The notes under the pieces are model-generated. The model was not told the origin of the DNA and searched no databases. It was given only the letters and a program-made list of their open reading frames with translations. Both the position numbers and the translations under genes were made by a program. From NCBI GenBank assembly GCA_036873755.1, contig JAVTVY010036970.1:94067-158066 (forward strand): DNA of 64,000 nucleotides. The letters are read 5' to 3'. This DNA is from Hanleya hanleyi. Lineage: Eukaryota; Mollusca; Polyplacophora; Lepidopleurida; Hanleyidae. Each line of letters starts with the position of its first letter. The stretch's first letter is position 1. Shown piece after piece: positions 38,501 to 45,597 of this stretch.

Positions 38501-39927
38501 AGTAGCCTTAAGTGAAGAAATACACCCAAATATCTCCAGATGGTTCTTCAGCTGTCTGGATGTTTTGTGATTGTCACCTGTTGCTCCTACATTTGATAAT
38601 TAACATTGCTATTTTCTGTTGTTCAGACAATTCTGAAGGGCAAAATGCAGGAGCTGAAACACTTGGAGGAAAAGGAACGAGAACTGCTGTCTAGAGGTTT
38701 GAAATCTTATCATTTACACAAACTTTATTATTTTGAATACCCTGAAGGAATCTTTTACTGTAATATTATTATACATTGTAGCTAATTTTGTTAATTTCCA
38801 AAGCCGAGGGACATACATGTATTGCTTGAAGCAACTGATGCATTTGATCATATAATTAAACTTACCGAAATAATCTAATTTAGCATTAATTGATTGATCA
38901 TTAAGTTAGTAATTATTACAAAACATTGTATATTTACTGGCATTGAGAACTTTTTTTGTTACTCTGACCATACCATATACTTTTGTGTACAGTTCCAGGG
39001 TGGAATAGATTGGACCATGTCAGGTTAAGTCAGAGGAGTAGTACGAGCTCATTGGACAGTAACTGGGACAAGTACAGTATTGTCTTTCCTAATTATACCA
39101 GTAACCATAGCAGCCACACCAACCTCAGCCTCACAACCAGCACATATTCTGACCCAGATACGGACACACTTAACGACTCCCTCAGCATGGCCTCGTCATC
39201 ATATTCCGAAGATGGTAACCATGGTGATGCCAGCATGGATAACAGCCTGGTTATCATCTCTGGACACCTGGAACATCCCACCTCTGACACCGATAACCAT
39301 CCCACCTCTGACACCGATAGTGTAACAGATTCCGTCTTCCTTCCAAATCAGAGAAGTTCTGTAATCTTGAACCCAAAGTTTCAGGAGGCAGAAAGCCCCA
39401 AGCATATTGATAGTGATGTTGTTCAGTCAAATACAGTTTCAGCAACCAGAAAAGTGAAACCTTTTCTTTCAGATGTCGTGGAAGATCAGAGATTTGACAA
39501 TCAATCAATCAGAGTTGAGAAACAAACGGGTGACATTTCCTTTTCTGGATCTTCGGGGTGTGGAAGTCAAGCAAATGACAGCCAATCAGAATTGTCGGTT
39601 CTCAGTTATTCAGGAAATGATAGCCAATCAGGGGCGGCATTGGAAGAAACACTTGTTATTGACCAATCAGATTCTTCCGGCTGTGGGAGTCAAGAAACTG
39701 AGAATCAATCAAAGTTATTAGATACAATTACCCGATTCAATCCTTCGAATGAAAGCAGCCAATCCAAATGTTTGTCTGAATGTGCTGAAGGGAGGCAATT
39801 AGATATACATGTACCTAAAGTTGCTGGACTGGTTATGTCAAAAACTCTGTCTAAACAAGAGTCCTCAAAGAGCAGTTCCAGTGGTCTGGAATGTGTGAAC
39901 GAAAGTGATGAAATAACAAAGTTATAA
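20485..39927 (+). CDS. Tamalin/GRASP/CYTIP-like PDZ scaffold protein, seven coding exons
   Basis: Exons 20485-20550, 23872-24015, 34493-34595, 35014-35107, 37550-37616, 38627-38696 and 38993-39927 join in frame, all with GT/AG borders, to 492 residues. Residues 1-52 are Lys/Arg-rich. Residues 53-142 form a PDZ domain with a WGF carboxylate-binding loop (65-67), an AGLRRGD turn and His121 at the start of helix B, as in class-I PDZ domains. A coiled coil (about 144-182) follows, then a Ser/Asp/Gln-rich tail ending ITKL, itself a class-I PDZ ligand. PDZ plus coiled coil plus terminal PDZ ligand is the layout of vertebrate tamalin (GRASP), which links cytohesin-type Arf exchange factors and receptors at membranes; CYTIP is its paralogue. 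Exon 1 is the least certain part. Introns 2 and 4 carry minisatellites built on the splice sites. Confidence 0.85.
21258..21519. mobile_element. PIF/Harbinger-like MITE 1, in intron 1
   Basis: Long inverted ends start GGCCATCCACAATAATATTT at the left and are mirrored at the right up to about gttactggaaac. The flanking triplet TAA is duplicated (21255-21257 and 21520-21522). A three-base TWA duplication with GGCC-starting ends suits PIF/Harbinger. The 262 bp interior is AT-rich and non-coding. Confidence 0.8.
21545..21776. mobile_element. PIF/Harbinger-like MITE 2, in intron 1
   Basis: Inverted ends GGCCACTGTTAATTAAT... and their mirror ...ATTAATTATCAGCGGCC are flanked by TAA (21542-21544 and 21777-21779). 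Shared subterminal words (tttgtttctcgtaacc / ggttacgggaaacaaa) tie it to MITE 1, only 25 bp away. Interiors differ, so these are two family members rather than a tandem duplicate. Confidence 0.8.
21780..22025 (+). repeat. Short degenerate minisatellite (tacaaactgaggtcaatgag)
   Basis: About ten imperfect units of 18-25 bp built on acaaactgaggtcaatgaggtcaat. Intronic. No coding signal. Confidence 0.7.
22026..22265. other. AT-rich intronic stretch with aactcaattttt words
   Basis: It begins with gagcagggtttattcttg, which resembles the CAGGGTTT end of element A, and carries aaactcgatttt/aactcaatttttt words like those of the hAT-like elements. No matching right end was found, so it may be a one-ended fragment. 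Confidence 0.4.
22266..22745 (+). repeat. Degenerate minisatellite (tgattgaattgttagaagat)
   Basis: Around ten units of about 35-55 bp built on aatgattgaattgttagaagatgg and a gtgaattttcata spacer, in intron 1. Units differ in length and sequence, suggesting an old array. Confidence 0.75.
22826..23000 (-). mobile_element. Decayed hAT-like fragment related to element D
   Basis: Words such as cttgaaaatcggt, ttgacgtaagcg, aaaatccgataccgtaattt, tgttcggttacgatg and gcacgtgg run in the reverse orientation of the right arm of element D (28020-28199). The other end was not found. Non-coding. Confidence 0.55.
23130..23600. other. Unclassified intronic repeat with ctcacgcattcgg words
   Basis: Starts with close repeats of ctcacgcattcggcgtgag-like sequence and has another tctcacgcc near 23483. 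A minus-strand frame of 120 residues (23228-23590) covers it but shows no known domain. It may be an unidentified element. Confidence 0.3.
23705..23830 (+). repeat. Short ttgacattctgttgacatg tandem tract
   Basis: Six or so imperfect copies of ttattgacatt(c/t)tgttgacatg lie just upstream of the acceptor of exon 2 (23871). The acceptor's own upstream sequence (gctattgactttttacag) shares the tattgac word. Confidence 0.65.
23872..24015 (+). CDS. PDZ gene exon 2 (start of the PDZ domain)
   Basis: 48 codons, phase 0 at both ends, acceptor tttttacag, donor gtacag. Encodes residues 23-70: an acidic linker, four arginines, then TLELERKNNSWGFTLQ, the first strand and WGF carboxylate-binding loop of the PDZ domain. 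In vertebrate tamalin the same position reads as a basic strand followed by a FGFE-type loop. Confidence 0.85.
24016..26073. other. Intron 2, first part: nothing recognised
   Basis: AT-rich intron sequence with a small tgtcacactgactgaccac repeat near 24490-24565 and ACATGTA words near 25060. I see no exon or named repeat. Confidence 0.5.
26074..26734. mobile_element. TTAA-flanked foldback element, 0.65 kb
   Basis: TTAA flanks a near-complete inverted repeat: the left arm (from agtgatcgtaaaccctgaag) and the right arm (to ...gggttgacgatcact) pair over about 290 bp each. The short centre (about 26360-26430) itself contains caccaaaat and attttggtg pairs. Right and left arms differ by scattered substitutions and small indels. 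It has no coding capacity. A transcript through intron 2 would fold here into a long hairpin. Confidence 0.9.
26735..27279. other. Intron 2 spacer, nothing recognised
   Basis: AT-rich sequence between the foldback and element D. No exon or repeat family recognised. Confidence 0.4.
27280..28199. mobile_element. hAT-like DNA transposon D
   Basis: Ends CAGGCCTCGAAAT and ATTTTCGAGGCCTG are inverted. The flanking direct repeat is TTAGTA (27274-27279 and 28200-28205). Subterminal regions contain cggttacg/cgtaaccg words in opposite orientation. Internal frames (27454-27816 on the + strand, 27643-27924 on the minus strand) show no known domain. Non-autonomous. Confidence 0.8.
28206..29040. other. 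Intron 2 spacer, nothing recognised
   Basis: No exon or named repeat. The last 100 bases (tctctatctctcataatctct...) grade into the minisatellite that follows. Confidence 0.4.
29041..29570 (+). repeat. Intron 2 minisatellite, left segment (29-31 bp units)
   Basis: About 17 units of (t/a)catgattcagatatatgttatctctatctc. Units differ mainly by presence or absence of one tc dinucleotide in the ctatctctc run, giving 31- and 29-bp forms. The array is cut at 29570 by element E and resumes at 30535. Confidence 0.95.
29571..30534. mobile_element. hAT-like DNA transposon E inserted in the minisatellite
   Basis: Inverted ends CAGGCTTTGAATTTG / CAAATTCGAAGCCTG are flanked by the direct repeat CTAGAT (29565-29570 and 30535-30540). 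Minisatellite sequence stands on both sides, and the target was an agcta(c/g)atgtatctg variant unit. Frames such as 30218-30553 on the minus strand show no domain. The insertion is younger than at least part of the array. Confidence 0.85.
30541..33480 (+). repeat. Intron 2 minisatellite, main segment
   Basis: Roughly 95 units of 29-31 bp, consensus gattcagatatatgttatct plus ctatctctcat. A marker unit, aagctacatgtatctgtctc, returns near 30694, 30837, 31008, 31237, 31571, 31827, 32028, 32286, 32947 and 33120, revealing higher-order blocks. Reading frames are open in all three frames simply because the unit lacks stops. They are not genes. Confidence 0.95.
33481..34492 (+). repeat. Intron 2 minisatellite, acceptor-like segment
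   Basis: About 25 units of 31 bp, consensus atgtatgctatctctatctc plus tcatgtttcag. The unit is a pyrimidine tract ending in tttcag followed by atgtatgctatc. The true intron end is gtcttttatgtttcag followed by exon 3 acatatggtatc. The last units (34331-34492) drift toward the exon: 34338-34373 includes a degenerate copy of exon 3 bases (atccgtcac, agaagaccag, ggtcatg). The array therefore appears to have grown from the splice junction. Confidence 0.9.
34493..34595 (+). CDS. PDZ gene exon 3 (central PDZ strands)
   Basis: 103 bp, enters in phase 0 and leaves after one base of a Gly codon. Acceptor tatgtttcag, donor gtaagag. Encodes residues 71-105, TYGIRHKKTSEVEVMTYVDY and on to SSAWFAGLRR(G). 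The TYG start and the VDYVEIDSSAWFAGL pattern align with the tamalin segment that ends in an AGL-x-x-GD turn. The first bases of this exon are the ones repeated upstream. Confidence 0.9.
34596..35013. other. Intron 3 (418 bp)
   Basis: Begins gtaagag and ends cctccctaag. No tandem array or mobile element is recognised. It separates the two arrays' exons. Confidence 0.8.
35014..35107 (+). CDS. PDZ gene exon 4 (end of the PDZ domain)
   Basis: 94 bp, completes the Gly of exon 3 and ends two bases into an Arg codon. Encodes residues 105-136, GDVILAVDGESVDQL then THRQLVDRLRKCRQNMR. The GD turn, the AVDG strand and the helix-B His (His121) are visible. The donor is AACATGAG followed by gtcagtga, which is the very sequence amplified in the array that follows. 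Reading past this donor meets a stop at 35145-35147. Confidence 0.9.
35108..36020 (+). repeat. Intron 4 donor-derived minisatellite (39 bp)
   Basis: About 23 units of 39 bp, consensus acacatgaggtcagtgagga then gttcaaataggccatgtca. Each unit repeats the last exon 4 bases (acatgag) plus the donor (gtcagtgagga). The array starts directly at the true donor with no spacer. Some units read catgaagtcag, still keeping the GT. It continues past the inserted element at 36021-36568. Confidence 0.95.
36021..36568 (+). mobile_element. TTAA-flanked non-autonomous element, copy 2
   Basis: TTAA at 36021-36024 and 36565-36568. Termini CCCCATCTGGCCTGGG and, inverted, CCTTACCAGGCCTGGG agree at 12 of 16 positions. 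Two poly-C tracts sit near the ends. It is collinear with 2681-3275. It interrupts the 39-bp minisatellite, so it is younger than the array. The TTAA points to a piggyBac- or Kolobok-type source. Confidence 0.8.
36569..36790 (+). repeat. Remnant of the 39-bp minisatellite
   Basis: Diverged units resume after the insertion: gttcttgtcaacttcatg near 36570 and, more clearly, aacaaataggcaaatgtcaa followed by actacatgaggtcagtgaag near 36728-36770. Greater divergence here suits the older edge of the array. Confidence 0.6.
36791..37549. other. Remainder of intron 4
   Basis: Contains an agtcctggaa-rich tract (about 36860-36985: ggaaagtcctggaatt, aaagtccttaaaactcctgg and similar), likely a fragment of an unidentified repeat. 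Otherwise nothing recognised up to the acceptor ctattgtag. Confidence 0.5.
37550..37616 (+). CDS. PDZ gene exon 5 (last PDZ strand, coiled-coil start)
   Basis: 67 bp, one base completing Arg136, then 22 codons, ends in phase 0. Encodes LVVLFEDCHRKVELHDRLIK plus LK. The hydrophobic LVVLFED strand closes the PDZ domain. The KVELHDRLIKLK stretch begins the coiled coil. Acceptor tattgtag, donor gtatgtc. Confidence 0.85.
37617..38626. other. Intron 5
   Basis: About 1.0 kb with no recognised mobile element. A 134-codon frame at 38086-38490 has no known domain and lies wholly inside the intron, so I do not call it a gene. Confidence 0.6.
38627..38696 (+). CDS. PDZ gene exon 6 (coiled coil)
   Basis: 70 bp, 23 codons plus one base. 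Encodes TILKGKMQELKHLEEKEREL plus LSR, a charged heptad pattern continuing the coiled coil from exon 5. It corresponds to the leucine-rich helix that follows the PDZ domain in tamalin and CYTIP and which binds the cytohesin coiled coil. Acceptor ctgttgttcag, donor gtttga (a weak donor). Confidence 0.85.
38697..38992. other. Intron 6 (296 bp)
   Basis: AT-rich, begins gtttgaaatc and ends tttgtgtacag. No repeats recognised. Confidence 0.75.
38993..39927 (+). CDS. PDZ gene exon 7 (Ser-rich tail, stop, C-terminal PDZ ligand)
   Basis: 935 bp to the TAA at 39925-39927, residues 182-492. The tail is rich in Ser, Asp, Asn and Gln and looks disordered. It contains a tandem NHPTSDTD/NHPTSDTD duplication and two SSGCGSQ repeats followed by Q-S. 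It ends ESDEITKL; Thr at -2 and Leu at 0 make a class-I PDZ ligand, the counterpart of the C-terminal PDZ ligand of vertebrate tamalin. The tail may bind its own PDZ domain or another scaffold. It is a single terminal exon, long by comparison with the others. Confidence 0.9.
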
Positions 39928-41099
39928 TTGGTTTAGTTTCAAATGAATTTGCAGTACTTGAATATACTGCACTGTAAAATTATTACTTATTAGTATGTAT
40001 CCATGGACCTAAACCAAGTGTGCACTGACGTTTCTATGATATATTATCCTGTTTAATATATGATCAAATACAGTACAGGGTATAGCTATTGTTTTGGAAT
40101 CGTGGATCCCACTATATCCTTGATAGAACCCGTTTGTGTTTCCATGCGGCTATTCTTGGACATGACTGAAGACGGACTCCTCACAGGTGGACAAGCAGTT
40201 CACCAATGTCCAGTCCTCAGTTTAATGTTAGAGAGACTCTGAGTAAACTGCTTGCCTCTCATCTGTGAAACTACTTAGACGATTATGAGTATACCTGAGC
40301 TTCAGTCAGGTTTATGAGAGTGTTGATTCCAGATTGGAACCGTCAAAACTAGCCCTGCAAAGGGATTTATTTGCGAGAGCAGTCCCACACTTACAATATA
40401 GGGTCTATATATTATGCTGGTAAACTTCTCAAATTCCAGAGTATCCAGTACGAAAACATCTAATCATATTCCAGATTTTATGTATTTTGTGAAATTTTAT
40501 TATTATTTTGATATTCTCCGATGATTTTCCATGTCTTGCACCAATACACCATAAATACTGTTCATGAGCCTTCGTTCATAAGCACTTGTGAACACCCCAA
40601 CACCCTCTCCACAATAAAGTCTGATAGCTTGTGTCCATATAAATTTGTGAACCACACTGCAGTAGATTTGTTGAGAAGCGACAGGCCCCAGGTTAGACCC
40701 TGTACCGAGCCCTGCGAAAGAATTGAAATGGAATTTGTATCCTTCTCACTTGGTGCTCAACAGATAGAGGATAGATCAATGTATTGCAAGCCTGGAAACA
40801 GGTGCCTGCCACATTGACTTGACCACCCTTGTTGGCATAATGGATTTTTCCATTAACCTTTGACCTATATGTAGTTTGACCACAACTGGACCCAAACACT
40901 TTATTCATGGGGGTGATTTCAAATTTGACAGGTGCCTATTTCCAGGCTTGTATTGTTGGCCTGCATCGTACGTAGCTACTACACATAGCTACTGCAGTTC
41001 GATCTGAAAGAAGTACACACAAGGACGATGGTTGGTCTGGTATCAGGATCTTATGAATGGGTTGTTGTGATATGACTGAAAAAATGGTGAAAGCAACAT
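39928..41099 (+). other. 3' untranslated and downstream region of the PDZ gene
   Basis: The first AATAAA after the stop is at 40613-40618, so a 3' UTR of about 0.7 kb is plausible. Around 40570-40660 a lone unit of the array that fills 41.1-42.35 kb appears (cataagcacttgtgaac, agtctgatagcttgtgtcca), including the AATAAA. Confidence 0.5.
40613..40618 (+). terminator. Candidate polyadenylation signal AATAAA
   Basis: First canonical hexamer downstream of the stop codon, 686 bp away. A second is at 42513-42518 beyond the minisatellite. The identical context acaataaagtct occurs at both sites. Confidence 0.4.
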
Positions 41100-42350
41100 T
41101 AAAATCACTCTAAGGCACTCACTCGCCGATATTTGTGAGTCCCTATATAGTCTGATAGCTTGTGAGCATAAAAACCCTTTCTGGGAACTTCTGTCCAGAA
41201 ATACCTGAGCCCCAATGTAGTCTGATTTTTATAGGTTATCCATAAACACTTGAACCCCATATAATCGGATAGCTTGTGCCCATAAACATGCGAGTCCCCA
41301 GACATGCTGATAGATTGTACATAAACATTTGAGCGTCCATATAGTCTGATACATGTAGCTTGTGTTCATAAATGAACATGTGTCCCCCCATATAGTCTGG
41401 TAGCTTATGTCCATAAGAACTAGAGCCTCCAGCTGCACTGATGGCTTCACCATAAACACTTGAAGAGTCCCCATATAGCCTTAGAGCTTGTCCATAAACA
41501 CATGTCCCCATATAGCTTGTCCATAAATAACACTTGTGAGCCCCCTTAGAGCTTGTGTCCATGAACACATTTTCCCATATAGCTTGTCCATGAAAATTGT
41601 GGAGCCCCTCTAATCGTTTAGCTTGTATCTATAAACACTCAACTACAAACAAGCACTTATTTAAATACACATGAGCAGACATATGTGTCAATAAACATTT
41701 GTGAGCACACATGGTCTGATAGCTTGTCCATAAACAACACTTGTGAGCCCCTATATAGCCTTAGAGCTTGTCCATAAACACATGTCCTCATATAGCTTGT
41801 CCATAAACAACACTTGTGAGCCCCCATATAGCGTTAGAGCTTGTCCATAAACACATGTCCTCATATAGCTTGTCCATAAACAACACTTGTGAGCCCCCAT
41901 ATAGCCTTAGAGCTTGTGTCCATAAACACATGTCCCCATATAGCTTGTCCATGAACATTGTGGAGCCCCTATAATCTTATAGCTTGTATCCATAAACACT
42001 CACCTACAAACAAGCACTTATTTAAATACATTTGAGCAGACATATAATATGTCAATAACCATTTGTGAGCACACATGGTCTGATAGCTTGTCCATAAACA
42101 ACACTTGTGAGTCCCATATAGCGTTAGAGCTTGTCCATAAACACATGTCCCCATATAGCTTGTCCATAAACAACACTTGTGAACCCCCATATAGCGTTAG
42201 AGCTTGTGTCCATAAACACATGTCCCCATATAGCTTGTCCATGAACATTGTGGAGCCCTTATAATCTTATAGCTCGTATCCATAAACACTTATCTAAACT
42301 ACATTCGAGTCCCCATATGTAGAGTCTGATAGGTTTATGGACACAAGCTA
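41100..42350 (+). repeat. Minisatellite of about 36 bp (gcttgtccataaacac)
   Basis: Units built on catatagtctgatagcttg then tccataaacacttgtgagcc. Alternate units form a dimer of about 73 bp. A larger block of about 365 bp repeats (41590-41725 and 41955-42090 share actacaaacaagcacttatt and agcacacatggtctgatagc). No coding signal. Confidence 0.9.
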
Positions 42351-43734
42351 ACTTCGTGTCCACAGTCACCTTGAGTATAAGGCATTTATCACAAAGTCAA
42401 CTTATATTCCTGGTTACACCATAGTGTGTTATGAAGGCTGGTTTCGAATGTGTCCTTCAATTACAAATGGATGCTGACGAAGGGCCTGCCTATAGTACTG
42501 GACTCTCCCTACAATAAAGTCTATGTAAGTTTATAGTTTGTCTCCCAGTCTCAGTCTCAGATTGAGGGGCATGTAAATGTGATCAGAAAACTTTGTCTTA
42601 GCCATTAGCAATATTTTTTAATCTGAGGGGTTCTCAGTATATAACGATGATGTCCGACAGAGAGTGGTTTTAGTATAGTTATTGTCACCATTCAGGGACT
42701 GGTCTCCTCCTGGGCTCTTATCACTCAAATCCACTTGTATTTGAAAGGTAACATTTTTTCATATTTATTGTTTGTTAAAATCCAGATTACATTTTTTGTT
42801 CACTTTCGTATCTTCTTTTAATCAGAAATTATATATTTTTTGCCAACAGTATTAGTTTCTTCCAAGCTGCACTACATATATCTCAGATACAAGGTATCCA
42901 ATTATGAATGCAATGGTTATGGGTCAATGCAATAAACTGACCAAGGAAAACAACAATGAAGATGGTTAATTTACTTATTACAGTGTGAAGAGGTCTTTTT
43001 TTCCAAGTGTTTTAAATATGTTGTGATTGAAGTTGTAATACTCATTTTGTTTGTGTCAGCATCATTATTATCTTGTGACACCCATTGATATTATAGTGGT
43101 CATATACTAACAAGTTGATGACAAATCTGACTGTACAAGAATTTCATATTCAATCCAACTCGGTCAGCTGGATGGTCTTGTATGTGTATTGACGAGGTGT
43201 ATGCTTAATTATTTTCGCCATCCTACACATGTATTTGGGGAAATGCTCTGTCCTTGTTTCACACAAGCTTTTATTTCCTATTCAATCCCATTCCGTCAGC
43301 TGGAGGGTTTTGGTAAGTTTATTGATGAAGTATATGGGCAAAATCAAAGCAAAGAGTGCTTATTTATTCTACTTTATGTCAAGTTATGTTACAGATTGAA
43401 GGACCGGTTAGTTCTTCAGTTTCTTCATAAAATTCTGGATGGTGACAACCATACTTCATAACAGCACAGTGTATAAACAACGTTGAAAGTGCTTGTCAAA
43501 TAATGACATGATTAAATAATAACATGATTAAATATTGAAATGATTGAATATTGACATGGTTGAATAATGTCATGATTAAATAGCGATGACTGTGTGTTTG
43601 TTGATGTAATTATTAAAGCCATATATTGGATCGATCAGTTTTGTGCTAATTTGTCAGTAGTAAATCCTAATTCCCTGTAACTGTATGTAATCTGTGTCAT
43701 ACTTCATGTTATCCAGGGATTATCTACCACATGA
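42351..43734. other. Non-coding spacer
   Basis: No gene recognised. A diverged direct repeat of about 60 bp (ttcatattcaatccaactcg..., 43143 and ttcctattcaatcccattcc..., 43271) lies in it, as does a short run of atgattaaataat repeats near 43508-43580. AATAAA at 42513. Confidence 0.5.
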
Positions 43735-45430
43735 AAATCTGTAGACGGGTTAAGTGTCACACGGACATCTGTAGACGGGTTGATTGTCACACCAACATCT
43801 GTAGACAGGTTGTCACATGGACATCTGTAGACTGGTTAAGTGTCACACGGACATCTGTAGAAGGGTTGTCACACGGACATTTGTAGACCGGTTAAGTGTC
43901 ACACGGACATCTGTATACAGGTTGTCACATGGACATCTGTAGACCGGTTTAAGTGTCACACTTACATCCGTACACGGGTTAAGTGTCACACTAACATCCG
44001 TAGACGGGTTGAGTGTCGCACCAAAATCTGTAGATGGGTTAAGTGTCACACAGACATCTGTACATGGGTTAAGTGTCACACTAACATCCGTAGATGGGTT
44101 GAGTGTCACACTAACATCCGTAGACGGGTTGAGTGTCACACCAACATCTGTAGACGGGTTAAGTGTCACACGGACATCTGTAGACGGGTTAAGGGTCACA
44201 CGGACATCTGTAGATGGGTTAAGTGTCACACGGACATCTGTAGACGGGTTAAGTGTCACACGGACATCTGTAGATTGGTAGAGTGTCACATGGACATCTG
44301 TAGATGGGTTAAGTGTCACATGGCCATCTGTAGACGGGGTAAGTGTCACACGGGCATCTGTAGATGGGTTAAGTGTCACACGGACATCTGTAGACGGGTT
44401 AGTTGACACATGGACATCTGTAGATGGGTTAAGTGTCACATGGACATCTGTAGATGGGTTATGTGTCACACGGACATCTGTAGATGGGTTAAGTGTCACA
44501 TGCACATCTGTAGATGGGTTATGTGTCACATTGACATCTGTAGACGGGTTAAGTGTCACATGGACATCTGTAGATGGGTTAAGTGTCACATGGACATCTG
44601 TAGATGGGTTATGTGTCACGGACATCTATAGACGATTAAGTGTCACATGGACATCTGTAGATGGGTTATGTGTCACATGGGCATCTGTAGACGGGTTAAT
44701 TGTCACATGGGCCTCTAGATGGGTTATGTGTCACACGGACATCTGTAGACGGGTTAAGTGTCACACGGACATCTGTTGATGGGTTAATTGTCACATGGAC
44801 ATCTCTAGATGGGTTGAGCGTCACACCAACAAACGTACATTTGCAGGCCGCTTACGTGTCACAGATATCTGTTGATGGATTAAGTGTCACCCTGACATCT
44901 GTAGATGGCTTGTGCCACTGATATCCCTAGACAGGTAGTGTCACACTGACATCCACAGGTCAATTGAATGTCACACTGACATCTGTAGACAGGTTGAGTG
45001 TCACACTGACATCTGTAGATGGGTTGTGTGTCTCAATGGCATCCGTAGATGGGGTGTGTCACACTGATATCCATAGACAGGTAGTGTCACAGTGACATCC
45101 CTAGATGGGATATATCAAACTGACATCCATAGACGGGTTGTGTCAGTAACAACCATAGACGAGATGTGTTACACTGACATTCATAGATGGTCCAACGTGT
45201 TACACTGGCATCTATAGATGGGTTGAGTGTCGCACTGACATTCATAGATGGGTTGTGTCAGTAACAACCATAGACGAGATGTGTTACACTGGCATTCATA
45301 GATGGTTCAATGTGTTACACTGGCATCCATAGATGGGTTGAGTGTCACACTGACATCCATAGATGGGTTGTGTGTCATACTAACTCTAGATGGATTGTGT
45401 GTCACAGGGACATTTGTAGACAAGCTCGCT
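43735..45430 (+). repeat. 30-bp minisatellite (gtcacacggacatctgtaga)
   Basis: About 55 units, consensus tgtcacacggacatctgtag plus acgggttaag. The left two thirds are regular 30-mers. From about 44900 units become irregular. Because 30 is a multiple of three, long frames run on both strands (for example a 260-residue minus-strand frame repeating STDVRVTLNP). These are by-products of the repeat. Confidence 0.95.
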
Positions 45431-45597
45431 CTATCATTTCATCTTGTGGTATTATATCAACAATAAAATCTTACGCAATATTCTGACTGTCATATTTCAG
45501 TTTTTGTATAGTTATTGATCCCAGTTAAAATCCAGACTGCTTAACTAATATGTTCACTTCTGCCATATTTCTGGATGGATTGTAAAGTAAAGATTCA
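45431..45597. other. Spacer between two minisatellites
   Basis: Contains an aataaa near 45461 and no repeat units. Nothing else recognised. Confidence 0.5.

Noticed and set aside
43843..44625. 260-codon frame on the minus strand with a 10-residue period
   Set aside because: The 30-bp minisatellite has a unit divisible by three, so long periodic frames arise without selection.
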